Shown here: piece by piece, positions 17,025 to 26,377 of the stretch
How positions within the stretch are numbered: the first letter of the stretch is position 1
How the letters are laid out: each line of letters begins with the position of its first letter
From: Comamonas koreensis
Lineage (GTDB): Bacteria > Pseudomonadota > Gammaproteobacteria > Burkholderiales > Burkholderiaceae_C
Direction: 5' to 3'
NCBI RefSeq assembly: GCF_021026195.1
Contig: NZ_JAJNCT010000025.1
Span: forward strand, 1 to 64,000
DNA: 64,000 bases
The notes under the pieces: model-generated
What the model was told of the DNA's origin: nothing
The model's database searches: none
Seen by the model: the letters and a program-made list of their open reading frames with translations, nothing else
Program-made: the position numbers and the translations under genes

Positions 17025-17921
17025 ATGCTCAAGCTTTTCTCGAAAACCACCGTATGTGCCGTCACCCTGCTGGCTGCTTCCCTGGCGCAAGCGCAGACCC
17101 CCAGCACCCTGGAGAAGATCAAGCAAAGCGGTGCGATCACCATCGGTGCACGCGACATGTCCGTGCCCTTCAGCTACAAGGTCAACGGCAACGCGGATCC
17201 CATCGGCATGATCAACGACATCTGCCTGAAGGTGGCCGAGGCAGCACAAAAGGCCGCTGGCCTGCCCAAGCTTGAGATCAAGTACCTGATCACCACGCCC
17301 ACCAGCCGCATTCCGCTGATCCAGAACAACACCGTCGATCTGGACTGCACGCCGGTGACCAACACCATCGCGCGCCAGGAGCAGGTCTCCTTCTCGCCCA
17401 GCTACTTCTCGGCCAACGTGACCCTGGCGGTGCGCAAGGATTCGCCAGTCAAGGGCATTGCCGATCTGCAAAACCGCAATGTGGCCACCGTCACTGGCAC
17501 CACCTCGATCCAGCTGCTGCGCGCCTACAAGAAGGCCCAGAACGTGAAGTTCAACGAGGTCTATGGCAAGGACCCGTCCGAAGCCTTTGTGATGTTCGAA
17601 TCGGGCAAGGCCGATGCCTTTGTGCTCGATGACGTGCAACTGGCCAGCTTTATCGCCACCTCGCCCCAGCGCGACCAGTACGTGATCCTGAACGAGCCAC
17701 TGCGCACCGAGCCCTATGGCGTGATGCTGCGCAAGGACGACCCCGCCTTCAAGAAGCTGGTCGATGACACCGTCTACGCGATGATCAAGTCCGGCGAGAT
17801 GGAAGCGCTCTACCAAAAGTGGTTCATGGCCACGATCCCTCCGCGCAACGTGAACATCAACTTCCCGCTCAGCGATTCGACCAAGGCGCTCTACGCCAAC
17901 CCCAATGACAAGGGCATCTAA
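17025..17921 (+). CDS. Amino-acid-type ABC transporter binding protein (GltI-like)
   Basis: A 298-residue periplasmic SBP_bac_3-family protein. The N terminus is a Sec signal peptide ending near SLAQAQTP. The family segments are GAITIGARDMSVPFSY near residues 36-51, TPTSRIPLIQNNTVDLDC, and VTGTTSIQ. It resembles glutamate/aspartate binding proteins (GltI). No permease or ATPase gene accompanies it. The next gene, 24 bases on, is an aspartate-aminotransferase-like enzyme. Its place in the aldarate island, behind a shared operator, suggests co-regulation, but the ligand is not known. Confidence 0.88.
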   Translation: MLKLFSKTTVCAVTLLAASLAQAQTPSTLEKIKQSGAITIGARDMSVPFSYKVNGNADPIGMINDICLKVAEAAQKAAGLPKLEIKYLITTPTSRIPLIQNNTVDLDCTPVTNTIARQEQVSFSPSYFSANVTLAVRKDSPVKGIADLQNRNVATVTGTTSIQLLRAYKKAQNVKFNEVYGKDPSEAFVMFESGKADAFVLDDVQLASFIATSPQRDQYVILNEPLRTEPYGVMLRKDDPAFKKLVDDTVYAMIKSGEMEALYQKWFMATIPPRNVNINFPLSDSTKALYANPNDKGI

Positions 17922-17945
17922 GAGAAACTGAGCGATTGCGAATTT

Positions 17946-19157
17946 ATGTTGAAGCTAAGTCAAAAAGTCGAGAGCCTGCCATCGTCGCCCAGCATGGCGA
18001 TTTCCTCGCAGGCCAAGAAGATGAAGTCCGAAGGCATCGATGTCATCGACCTGAGCATTGGTGAGCCCGATTTCAATACGCCCGAGCACATCATCGATGC
18101 GGCGATGGCGGCGGCCAAGGCCGGGGCCACCAAGTACACCGTGCCCGCCGGCAACGAGAGCCTGCGCAAGGCGATTGCGCAGAAGTTCAAGCAGGACAAT
18201 GAGCTCGACTACACCGTGGCCGAGATCACCACCGGCGTCGGCGCCAAGCAGCTGATCTTCAATGCCTTCATGGCAACCCTGGAGAGCGGCGATGAGGTCG
18301 TGGTACCCACGCCTTGCTGGGTGTCCTATGGCGACATCGTGGCCCTGCATGGCGGCGTGCCGGTCTATGTGCCTTGCTCCGAGGCGGTGGGCTTCAAGCT
18401 GACGCCCGAGGCCCTGCGCCAGAGCATCACGGCCAAGACGCGCTGGTTGATCATCAACAGCCCCGGCAACCCCACCGGCGCGGTCTACAGCCGTGCCGAG
18501 CTGGAAGCGCTGGGCGAGGTGCTCCAGGACTTCCCCGAGGTGCTGGTCATGTCCGATGAGATCTACGAGCACATCATCCTGACCGGTGTGCCCTTTGTCT
18601 CGTTCGCCCAGGCCTGTCCTTATCTGAAGGACCGCATGCTGATCATCAACGGCGTCTCCAAGTCCTACGCAATGACCGGCTGGCGCCTTGGCTATGCGGC
18701 AGGCCCCGAGAAGCTGATCGGCGGCATGAACAAGCTCGAATCGCAAAGCTGCACCAGCGCCACCTCGGTGGCGCAGGCCGCAGCGCAAGCGGCGCTGCTG
18801 GGCGACCAGGACTGCGTGCGCCAGGCGCGCCAGACCTTTGTCGACCGGCTGGCGACCATCCGCAGCGAGCTGGCCATCGTGCCTGAGCTGACCCTGTCGT
18901 CGGTGCCTGATGGCGCCTTCTACCTGTTCCTCGGATGCCAGAGCCTGATCGGCCGCCGCACGGCTGAAGGCAAGGTGCTGGACAGCGATGCTGCCGTGTC
19001 GGGCTTCCTGCTCAACGCCGCCAAGGTGGCGACCGTGCCGGGCGCTGCCTTTGGCATGTCGCCTTATGTTCGTCTGTCGTTCGCCACCGACCCTGCGCTG
19101 GTGGTGAAGGCCCTGAAGAACATCCGTTCTGCCATCGACGGCCTGGCACAAGGCTGA
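17946..19157 (+). CDS. Class I PLP-dependent aminotransferase
   Basis: A 403-residue fold-type I aminotransferase of the aspartate aminotransferase I-gamma type. SIGEPDFNTPEHI near residues 38-50, the NSPGNPTGAVYS segment, the DEIYEH motif and the PLP lysine in SKSYAMTGWRLGY are all present, and the C-terminal VRLSFA strand holds the carboxylate-binding arginine. It follows the binding-protein gene closely and precedes a terminator, making a two-gene unit. Which amino acid it uses is not readable; an aspartate/glutamate donor is typical. Confidence 0.9.
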   Translation: MLKLSQKVESLPSSPSMAISSQAKKMKSEGIDVIDLSIGEPDFNTPEHIIDAAMAAAKAGATKYTVPAGNESLRKAIAQKFKQDNELDYTVAEITTGVGAKQLIFNAFMATLESGDEVVVPTPCWVSYGDIVALHGGVPVYVPCSEAVGFKLTPEALRQSITAKTRWLIINSPGNPTGAVYSRAELEALGEVLQDFPEVLVMSDEIYEHIILTGVPFVSFAQACPYLKDRMLIINGVSKSYAMTGWRLGYAAGPEKLIGGMNKLESQSCTSATSVAQAAAQAALLGDQDCVRQARQTFVDRLATIRSELAIVPELTLSSVPDGAFYLFLGCQSLIGRRTAEGKVLDSDAAVSGFLLNAAKVATVPGAAFGMSPYVRLSFATDPALVVKALKNIRSAIDGLAQG

Positions 19158-19163
19158 GCAACC

Positions 19164-19191
19164 AAGGCGCTTTTCATAAGCGCCTTTTTTT
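19164..19191 (+). terminator. Intrinsic terminator after the aminotransferase
   Basis: AAGGCGCTT and AAGCGCCTT form a 9-bp stem with a small TTCAT-type loop, followed by a run of seven T residues. It ends at the first base before the in-frame ATG at 19192 of the next gene, which supports the later start of udh at 19210. Confidence 0.85.
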
Positions 19192-19209
19192 ATGAAAAAG
19201 GAGCAGCAG

Positions 19210-20043
19210 ATGCAGGCACAAACTCCCCCGCTGCAACGCTTGCTGTTGACCGGCGCCGCCGGCGGCCTGGGCCAGGTGCTGCGCCAGCGCCTGCGTGGCC
19301 TGGCGCCCGTCTTGCGCGTGTCCGACATCGCCGGCATGGGCGCGCCGCAGGATGCCCGAGAGGAAGTCAACACCTGCGACCTGGCCGACAAGCAGGCGGT
19401 GGATGCGATGGTGGCCGGTTGCGACGCCATCGTGCACCTGGGCGGTGTGTCGGTGGAGCGGCCTTTTGAAGAGGTGCTGGAGGCCAATATCAAAGGCATC
19501 TTCCACCTCTACGAGGCCGCACGCCGCCATGGCGTGAAGCGCATTGTGTTTGCCAGCTCCAACCATGTGATCGGCTTTTACCAGCAGAGCGAAAAGATCG
19601 ACGCCAACGCGCGCCGCCGCCCGGATGGCTACTACGGTCTGTCCAAATCCTTTGGCGAAGACATGGCGAGTTTCTACTTTGACCGCTATGGCATCGAGAC
19701 GGTGAGCATCCGCATTGGCTCGTCCTTCCCCGAGCCCAAGGACCGGCGCATGATGCACAGCTGGCTGAGCTATGACGACCTGGTGCAGCTGGTGGAGAAA
19801 AGCCTGTTCACCCCGAACGTTGGCCATACCGTCGTCTACGGCGCATCGGCCAACCGCGACCTGTGGTGGGACAACCATGCCGCGGCCCACCTGGGCTTTG
19901 TGCCCAAGGACAGCTCCGAGCCCTGGCGCGCCAAGGTGGAGGCGCAACCTGCGCCCGCCGCCAACGACCCGGTCGCCGTCTACCAGGGTGGTGCCTTCAC
20001 CGCCCAGGGCCCCTTTGGCGATACGCCGGAGCAGCCTGCATGA
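19210..20043 (+). CDS. udh: Uronate dehydrogenase
   Basis: A 277-residue NAD-dependent extended SDR that oxidises D-glucuronate or D-galacturonate to the aldarolactone, the entry step of the oxidative uronate pathway. The Rossmann motif is GAAGGLG (residues 15-21) and the catalytic pair is Y142 and K146 in YYGLSKSFGED. The substrate region FASSNHVIGFY is typical of Udh. An earlier ATG at 19192 exists, but it lies against the terminator and an AAGGAG site sits 8 bases before 19210. Its stop overlaps the start of the lactonase gene (ATGA). Confidence 0.92.
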   Translation: MQAQTPPLQRLLLTGAAGGLGQVLRQRLRGLAPVLRVSDIAGMGAPQDAREEVNTCDLADKQAVDAMVAGCDAIVHLGGVSVERPFEEVLEANIKGIFHLYEAARRHGVKRIVFASSNHVIGFYQQSEKIDANARRRPDGYYGLSKSFGEDMASFYFDRYGIETVSIRIGSSFPEPKDRRMMHSWLSYDDLVQLVEKSLFTPNVGHTVVYGASANRDLWWDNHAAAHLGFVPKDSSEPWRAKVEAQPAPAANDPVAVYQGGAFTAQGPFGDTPEQPA

Positions 20044-20948
20044 CAGCCGCCGAGCTGGTCCTCGATGCCCGCAACGCCACCGGCGAAAGCCCCGTGTGGC
20101 GTGCGCAGGAGGCTGCGCTGTACTGGGCCGACATACCGCGCGGCCTGCTGCAGCGCTGGCAGCCCGGGCAAGGCAAGGCCAGGCAATGGCAGCTGCCGCA
20201 GATGCTGGCCTGCATGGCCGCCTGGCAGGGTGAGCCGCAGCGCTGGATTGCAGGTTTGGAGGATGGCATTTATCAAGTGACGCTGGGCGATGGAGGGGCC
20301 CACACCCAGCCGCTGGCCACTGTTGACCACGCCATGCCTGGCATGCGCTTCAACGACGGCCGCTGCGACCGCCAGGGCCGCTTTGTGGCGGGCAGCATGC
20401 TGATGGATATGGCGGCCGCGCAGCCGGTGGGCAAGCTCTACCGCTTGGGGGCCGATGACCTGGCGGCAGGACGCGCGCAGGACCTGCAGCTGGGCCCGCT
20501 GATCACGCCCAACGGCCTGGCCTTCAGCCCCGATGGCCGGACCATGTACCTGTCGGATTCGCACCCGCGCAGCCAGCAGATCTGGGCTTTTGACTACGAC
20601 ACCGACAGCGGCACGCCCCGCAACCGCCGCCTGTTTGTCGATATGACGGGCCTGCCGGGCCGGCCCGATGGCGCGGCTATCGATGCCGAGGGCTGTTACT
20701 GGATCTGCGGCAATGACGCCGGCCTGGTGCACCGCTTCCGGCCCGATGGGCAGCTGGACCGCTCGCTGCCGCTGCCGGTCAAAAAGCCGGCCATGTGCGC
20801 CTTTGGCGGCCCGGGTCTGGATGTGCTCTATGTCACATCGATACGGCCCGAGGGCATCGATCTGTCGGACCAGCCGCTGGCCGGTGGCCTGTTTGCGCTG
20901 CGCCCCGGCGTATCAGGAATGGAGGAGACGGAATTTCGGCCCCTGTAA
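20040..20948 (+). CDS. SMP-30/gluconolactonase-family lactonase
   Basis: A 302-residue six-bladed beta-propeller of the SMP-30/LRE family, with GESPVWRAQEAALYWAD for the first metal-binding glutamate, MRFNDGRCDRQGRFVAGSM, ITPNGLAFSPDGRTMYLSDS and GRPDGAAIDAEG. These carry the metal-ligand Glu, Asn and Asp of the family. Coupled to udh by a four-base overlap, it most likely hydrolyses the aldarolactone made by Udh to the open aldarate. Confidence 0.9.
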   Translation: MTAAELVLDARNATGESPVWRAQEAALYWADIPRGLLQRWQPGQGKARQWQLPQMLACMAAWQGEPQRWIAGLEDGIYQVTLGDGGAHTQPLATVDHAMPGMRFNDGRCDRQGRFVAGSMLMDMAAAQPVGKLYRLGADDLAAGRAQDLQLGPLITPNGLAFSPDGRTMYLSDSHPRSQQIWAFDYDTDSGTPRNRRLFVDMTGLPGRPDGAAIDAEGCYWICGNDAGLVHRFRPDGQLDRSLPLPVKKPAMCAFGGPGLDVLYVTSIRPEGIDLSDQPLAGGLFALRPGVSGMEETEFRPL

Positions 20949-21028
20949 ACAGGCGAGGTGTGTGTGACCCAGAGACCCGGAAACCATCCGGGCATGTTCC
21001 CCAACCACAGAGATAACGAGGTAGACAA

Positions 21029-21994
21029 ATGCGACTTTCCACTATCAGTGCAGCACTGGCTGCCGGTCTGCTGGCGCTCAGCGCGCAGGCCACCGAATTT
21101 CGTTCATCGGATATCCACCCAGACGACTACCCGACCGTGCAGGCGGTGAAGTTCATGGGCGAGCGCCTCAAGGCGCTGTCAGGCGGCAAGCACAGCATCC
21201 GCGTCTACCCGAACGGGGCGCTGGGGGGCGAGAAGGAAACCATCGAGCAGGCCAAGATTGGTGCGCTGGCGATGGTGCGGGTCAATGTGGGCGCGATGAA
21301 CAATGTCTGCAACGAGACCGTGGTGCCCACGATGCCCTTTCTGTTCCGCTCGGTGGAACATATGCACAAGGTGCTCGATGGCCCTGTGGGCGAGGAGATC
21401 CTCAAAGCCTGTGAGAAGCAGGGCTTTGTCGGCCTGGGCTTTTACGACAGCGGCGCGCGCTCGATGTTCACCGCCAAGCGGCCGGTCAAGAGCCTGGCCG
21501 ACATGAAGGGCATGAAGGTGCGCGTGCAGCAGTCCGATCTCTGGGTGAGCATGCTCGAAGCCATGGGCGCCAATGCCACACCGATGCCGATGGGCGAGGT
21601 CTACACCGGGCTGAAGACCGGCCTGATTGACGCCGCCGAAAACAACTACCCGACCTTCGAGAGCTCGCGCTCGTTTGAAGTCGCCAAGTACTTCAGCAAG
21701 ACCGAACACTCGATGGCGCCGGAGATTCTGCTGTTCTCCAAACGGACCTTCGACAAGCTCTCGCCCGAGGAGCAGGGCTGGGTGCGCCAGGCTGCCAAGG
21801 AGTCGGTGCCCTATATGCGCAAGCAGTGGGCCGAGCGCGAGGCCAAGTCGCTCGAGGTCGTGAAGGCAGGCGGTGCCGAGATCATCGAGGTGGACAAGGC
21901 CCCGTTCCAGGCGGCGATGCGGCCGGTGTACGACAAGTTCATCACCGATGCCAAGCTGAAGGACCTGGTCAAGCGCGCGCAAGACACGCCTTGA
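21029..21994 (+). CDS. dctP: TRAP transporter substrate-binding protein (DctP)
   Basis: A 321-residue periplasmic DctP-family protein. A short Sec signal ends near LSAQATEF. Family landmarks are [39 protein letters not shown], and the ligand-arginine helix [35 protein letters not shown] is the DctP signature block. Followed by small and large TRAP membrane subunits, so the transporter is complete. Position after udh and the lactonase points to uronate or aldarate uptake. TRAP binding proteins for uronates are known; the exact ligand here is inferred. Confidence 0.93.
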   Translation: MRLSTISAALAAGLLALSAQATEFRSSDIHPDDYPTVQAVKFMGERLKALSGGKHSIRVYPNGALGGEKETIEQAKIGALAMVRVNVGAMNNVCNETVVPTMPFLFRSVEHMHKVLDGPVGEEILKACEKQGFVGLGFYDSGARSMFTAKRPVKSLADMKGMKVRVQQSDLWVSMLEAMGANATPMPMGEVYTGLKTGLIDAAENNYPTFESSRSFEVAKYFSKTEHSMAPEILLFSKRTFDKLSPEEQGWVRQAAKESVPYMRKQWAEREAKSLEVVKAGGAEIIEVDKAPFQAAMRPVYDKFITDAKLKDLVKRAQDTP

Positions 21995-22093
21995 TCCGAC
22001 GCTGATCCCACGCCAATGCCAGTGCCCGCCGGGTGCTGGCTCCTTGCAACCATCGCCCGGAGGCTGTGCGCCCCGGGCTGCTCGGGCACCACG

Positions 22094-22576
22094 ATGTTTA
22101 CCAAGATTTGCAGCGCCTTGTCGCGCTTGTGCATGTGGCTGGGTATTGCCGGCCTGATGCTGCTGATTGCTGCCGTCAGCTGGCAGGTGTTTGGCCGCTA
22201 TGTGCTCAACAACACGCCGACCTGGGCCGAGAGCCTGTCGCTGTTGCTGGTGCTCTACGTGACCATGTTCGGCGTGGCGGTCGGCGTGCGCGACAGCAGC
22301 CATATCGGGCTGGAATCGCTGCTGGTGCTGGCGCCGGACTGGCTGCGCACCAAGATGGAGTTTCTGATCCATGCGCTGATCCTGCTGTTTGGCGCGACCA
22401 TGGCCTATGGCTGCGCATCGCTGGCCGAATCGGTCTGGGACTACCGCCTGCCGACCTTGGGCGTGTCCGAAGGCTGGAAATACGTGCCCGCCATCATTGC
22501 CGGCAGCCTGATCGTGCTGTTTTCCATCGAACACCTGATCGCACTCGCGCAAGGCCGCGAAGTGCAGCCCAACTAG
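22094..22576 (+). CDS. dctQ: TRAP transporter small membrane subunit (DctQ)
   Basis: A 160-residue inner-membrane protein with four hydrophobic segments (around residues 10-30, 45-65, 90-110 and 135-150), the usual DctQ topology. The VFGRYVLNNTPTWAESLS segment is characteristic. The frame is open from 22016, but that start lacks a ribosome site; ATG at 22094 gives the normal DctQ length. It joins DctM in the membrane complex. Confidence 0.9.
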   Translation: MFTKICSALSRLCMWLGIAGLMLLIAAVSWQVFGRYVLNNTPTWAESLSLLLVLYVTMFGVAVGVRDSSHIGLESLLVLAPDWLRTKMEFLIHALILLFGATMAYGCASLAESVWDYRLPTLGVSEGWKYVPAIIAGSLIVLFSIEHLIALAQGREVQPN

Positions 22577-22586
22577 GAGCGCGGCG

Positions 22587-23882
22587 ATGACCACAGCCTT
22601 GCTGATTCTGAGCCTGAGCTTTGCCGTCCTGCTGCTGCTGGGCGTGCCGGTGGCCTTCTCCATTGGCCTGTCTGCGCTGGCCACCCTGGCCTACGAGGGG
22701 CTGCCGCTGGAGGTGGGTTTTCAACAGATGACCGCCGGCATGGGGGTGTTCTCCTTCCTGGCGATTCCCTTCTTCATCTTTGCCGGTGAGCTGATGCTGC
22801 ACGGCGGCATTGCCGACCGCATCGTCAACTTTGCGCGGGCGCTGATCGGCCATGTGCGCGGCGGCCTGGGCATGTCGAATGTGGTGGCCTGCACCTTGTT
22901 TGGCGGTGTCTCGGGCTCGCCGGTGGCCGATGTCTCGGCCATGGGCGCGGTGATGATCCCGATGATGAAGAAAGAGGGCTACCACGCGGACTATGCCGTC
23001 AACGTGACCACGCATGCAGCCCTGGTGGGCGCGCTGATGCCGACCAGCCACAACATCATCATCTATGCGCTGGCGGCCAGCGGCAAGGTGTCGATTGCGG
23101 CGCTGATTCTGGCGGCCATCATCCCGGCCATCATCCTGACCCTGAGCAACCTGGGTGCGGCCTACTGGGTGGCACGCCGCCGGGGTTACCCGGCCGGCAC
23201 CTTCCCCGGCTGGCAGGTGGTGGGCCGCAGCCTGGCGGCGGCGCTGCCGGGGCTTTTTGTGGTGGTGCTGATCCTGGGCGGCATTCTGTCGGGCGTGTTC
23301 ACCGCCACCGAATCGGCTGTCGTGGCCGTGCTGTATGCGCTGGCGCTGACGGTGTTTGTCTACCGGTCGCTGAGCTGGTCGCACTTTGTCAAGGCCGCCT
23401 CCAAGGCGGTGCGCAACACCGGCATCATCCTGCTGCTGATCGGCATCTCCAGCACCTTTGGCTACCTGATCAGCCTCTACGGCGTGGCCGAGCTCACCGG
23501 CCAGATGCTGGCCCAGGTGACCACCACGCCGTGGATGGTGTTCCTGATGATCAACATCATCCTGTTCCTGCTCGGCACCTTCCTCGACATGGCCGCCACC
23601 ATCCTGCTGTGCACGCCCATCTTCCTGCCGATTGCCCAGCACTACGGCATGAGCTCGGTGCAGTTCGGCATTGTGCTGCTGATCAACTGCGCGCTGGGCC
23701 TGAACACGCCGCCGGTGGGCACCACCCAGTTTGTCGGCTGCGCCATTGGCGGTGTGTCGGTGGGCACCGTCATGCGCACCATCTGGCCCTTCTATGGCGC
23801 GCTGATCTTTGCGCTGGGCCTGGTGACCTTTGTGCCGGCCTTCACCACCTGGCTGCCGCAGATCATCATGACCGTGCGCTAA
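22587..23882 (+). CDS. dctM: TRAP transporter large permease (DctM)
   Basis: A 431-residue membrane protein with about 12 hydrophobic segments. DctM hallmarks include FLAIPFFIFAGELM, a CTLFGGVSGSPVADVSAMG region and LGTFLDMAATILLC. A GGAGCG-type ribosome site lies before the ATG, 10 bases after dctQ. It forms the sodium-coupled translocation channel of the TRAP system with DctQ and receives ligand from DctP. Confidence 0.94.
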   Translation: MTTALLILSLSFAVLLLLGVPVAFSIGLSALATLAYEGLPLEVGFQQMTAGMGVFSFLAIPFFIFAGELMLHGGIADRIVNFARALIGHVRGGLGMSNVVACTLFGGVSGSPVADVSAMGAVMIPMMKKEGYHADYAVNVTTHAALVGALMPTSHNIIIYALAASGKVSIAALILAAIIPAIILTLSNLGAAYWVARRRGYPAGTFPGWQVVGRSLAAALPGLFVVVLILGGILSGVFTATESAVVAVLYALALTVFVYRSLSWSHFVKAASKAVRNTGIILLLIGISSTFGYLISLYGVAELTGQMLAQVTTTPWMVFLMINIILFLLGTFLDMAATILLCTPIFLPIAQHYGMSSVQFGIVLLINCALGLNTPPVGTTQFVGCAIGGVSVGTVMRTIWPFYGALIFALGLVTFVPAFTTWLPQIIMTVR

Positions 23883-23936
23883 GCCTTCACAGCCTCCCAC
23901 CCCTTCACCCCTTCTGCTTTCTTCTGCGTTTTCACG

Positions 23937-25232
23937 ATGAGTACCTCACACGCCATTCGCCATATCCGCATCACGCCGATTGCCTTCCGCGACCCGCCGC
24001 TGCTCAACGCTGCCGGCATCCATGAACCCTGGGCGCTGCGATCCATCATCGAGATCGAGACCGCCTCGGGTCTGGTGGGGATCAACGAGAGCTATGGCGA
24101 CCAGCCCATGCTTGATGCGCTGGCCAAGGCGGCGCCGGCCTTGGTGGGGCTGTCGCCCTGGGCGCTGAACGAGATGGAGCAGCGGGTGGCTGCGCTGGTG
24201 GCACCACCGGTGCAGACGGCCTCGGAGTTCCTGGGCCAGCAGGTATCGCTGGCGCCGGGCACCCATGTGTCGAAAACGGTGGCCAAGGTGGTCAGTGCTT
24301 TTGAGGTGGCCATGCTCGATCTGCAAGGCCAGATGGCGAATGCGCCGGTGGTCGATCTGCTGGGGGGTGCGGCGCGCAGCAGCGTGCCGTTCTCGGCCTA
24401 CCTGTTCTACAAGTACGCCGAGCATGCCGGCCAGCCCTATGCGCCCGATGCCTGGGGCGAGGCGCTGACACCGCAGCAGCTGGTGGCGCAGGCGCAGCGC
24501 ATGATAGGCCAGTACGGCTTCCAGAGCATCAAGTTGAAGGCCGGGGCCTTGCCGCCCGATGAGGAGGCCGCCGGCATTCTGGCCATGGCCGAGGCCTTTC
24601 CCGGCCTGCCTTTGCGTATCGATCCGAATGCCAACTGGACGGTGGAGACCAGCCTGCGCATTGTCGAGAGGCTGCGCGGCGTGCTGGAGTACTACGAAGA
24701 CCCGGCGCCCGGGCTGGATGGCATGGCGGCCGTAGCCCGCGCCTGCGAGGTGCCGCTGGCCACCAATATGGTGGTGACCGATTTTGCCGAGTTCCGGCGC
24801 AATGCCGAGATGGGTTGCCCGGTGAAGATTGTGCTGAGCGACCACCACTACTGGGGCGGCCTGCGCGCGACGCAGCGCCTGTCCACCCTGTGCCGCACCT
24901 TTGACCTGGGGCTGTCGATGCACAGCAACTCGCACCTGGGCATCAGCCTGGTGGCGATGACGCATCTCTGCGCCAGCGTGCCCTTGCTCACCTATGCCTG
25001 CGACACCCACTACCCCTGGCAGGACGAGGAGGTCATCGAGGGCGGGCGCCTGCAGTTTGAAGCGGGCAGCCTGCGTGTGCCGACAACGCCAGGCCTGGGC
25101 GTGCGCCTGGACCGCAACGCGCTGGCGCGCCTGCATGACAACTACCTGCACTGCGGCATCCGCAACCGCGATGACCTGGGCCAGATGCGCAAGTACGACC
25201 CCAGCTTTGACGGCAAGCAGCCGCGTTTTTGA
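23937..25232 (+). CDS. Glucarate dehydratase-like enolase-superfamily enzyme
   Basis: A 431-residue enzyme resembling GudD, which dehydrates D-glucarate to 5-keto-4-deoxyglucarate. The KxK motif is in SIKLKAG (about residue 199), metal ligands appear in RIDPNANW and the YYEDPAPG strand, and the His/Asp dyad is represented by SMHSNSHLG and VLSDHHYWGG. The C-terminal CDTHYPWQ also matches GudD. It differs from E. coli GudD in several active-site neighbours, for example HSNSHLG where GudD has HSDNHFD. A related aldarate dehydratase activity is therefore possible. Neighbours are the TRAP genes and a Bug protein. Confidence 0.87.
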   Translation: MSTSHAIRHIRITPIAFRDPPLLNAAGIHEPWALRSIIEIETASGLVGINESYGDQPMLDALAKAAPALVGLSPWALNEMEQRVAALVAPPVQTASEFLGQQVSLAPGTHVSKTVAKVVSAFEVAMLDLQGQMANAPVVDLLGGAARSSVPFSAYLFYKYAEHAGQPYAPDAWGEALTPQQLVAQAQRMIGQYGFQSIKLKAGALPPDEEAAGILAMAEAFPGLPLRIDPNANWTVETSLRIVERLRGVLEYYEDPAPGLDGMAAVARACEVPLATNMVVTDFAEFRRNAEMGCPVKIVLSDHHYWGGLRATQRLSTLCRTFDLGLSMHSNSHLGISLVAMTHLCASVPLLTYACDTHYPWQDEEVIEGGRLQFEAGSLRVPTTPGLGVRLDRNALARLHDNYLHCGIRNRDDLGQMRKYDPSFDGKQPRF

Positions 25233-25281
25233 TCCCCACCGAGTTCATTGCTTTCGACGATTACAAACCAAGGAGACATCC

Positions 25282-26283
25282 ATGCAACGCAGAACCCTGA
25301 TCCAAAGCTCGCTCGCAGCCAGCGCCCTGATGCTGGGGGCCGGCCTGGCCAGCACATCCGCGCTGGCACAAAGCAGCTGGCCCACCGGCAAGTCCATCAC
25401 CTACCTGGTGCCGTTTCCGCCCGGTGGCAATACCGATACCCTGGCGCGCGTGGTGGCCCAGCCGCTGGGCAAGGCACTGGGCACACCGATGGTCATCGAG
25501 AACAAGGGCGGTGCGGGCGGCAGCGTGGGCTCGGCCCTGGCGGCCCGCGCGGCGCCCGATGGCTACACCATCCTGGGCGGCACGATCAGCTCGCATGCGA
25601 TCAATATCAGCCTCTACTCCAAGCTCGACTACGACCCGGTCAAGTCCTTCACGCCGGTCGCGATGCTGGGCTCGGGCCCGCTGGTGCTGGTGGTGCCCGC
25701 CTCCAGCCCCTACAAGACCCTGGCCGATGTGATGGCCGGCAGCAAGGCCAAGGCATCGAGCGGCGGGCTGACCTCGGCGTCGCCGGGCAGCGGCACCTCC
25801 AACCACATGGCGCTGGAGCTGCTGGCCTACCAGACCGGGGTCAAGTTCACCCATGTGCCCTACAAGGGCAGCGGCCCGGCGGTGCAGGATGTCATCGGCG
25901 GCCAGGTGGACATGATGTTCGACACGGCCCTGGTCGTGGGCCCGCATATCCAGGCCGGCAAGCTGCGCCCGATTGCGGTGACCAGCTCCAAGCGCCTGGA
26001 GTCGCTGCCCGATGTACCCACCATTGCCGAGGCCGGTGAAAAGGGCTTTGACATGGGTTCCTGGCAGGCGGTGTTTGCGCCAGCGGGCACGCCCAAGCCG
26101 GTGGTGGACCGCCTGCATGCCGAGATCATGAAGATCGTCGCCACACCCGAGGTACAGGCTCGCCTGAAGGCCTTTGGCATGCAGCCTTCGACGATGACGC
26201 CGGCCGAGCTGGCCGAGTTCCAGAAGGCCGAGGTGGCCAAATGGGCGCAGGTGATCCAGGCCGCCGGCATCAAGGCCGATTGA
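25282..26283 (+). CDS. Bug-family (TctC-like) solute-binding protein
   Basis: A 333-residue periplasmic receptor of the Bug family. The N terminus (MQRRTLIQ, then a hydrophobic stretch ending near SALAQSSWP) looks like a signal peptide. Signatures are YLVPFPPGGNTDTLAR, IENKGGAGG and VPYKGSGP. An AAGGAGA ribosome site lies before the ATG. It lies between the two sugar-acid dehydratases and again has no TctA/TctB partner. The ligand is presumably an aldarate. Confidence 0.9.
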   Translation: MQRRTLIQSSLAASALMLGAGLASTSALAQSSWPTGKSITYLVPFPPGGNTDTLARVVAQPLGKALGTPMVIENKGGAGGSVGSALAARAAPDGYTILGGTISSHAINISLYSKLDYDPVKSFTPVAMLGSGPLVLVVPASSPYKTLADVMAGSKAKASSGGLTSASPGSGTSNHMALELLAYQTGVKFTHVPYKGSGPAVQDVIGGQVDMMFDTALVVGPHIQAGKLRPIAVTSSKRLESLPDVPTIAEAGEKGFDMGSWQAVFAPAGTPKPVVDRLHAEIMKIVATPEVQARLKAFGMQPSTMTPAELAEFQKAEVAKWAQVIQAAGIKAD

Positions 26284-26377
26284 CCGTGAGTAGCCGGCCC
26301 GGTGACTGACAGGGCCGCGCGGCCGGGTGGCACCAGCACGCTAAGCTGCTGGTGCCCCGCGCCAGAGAGTATTGGAT

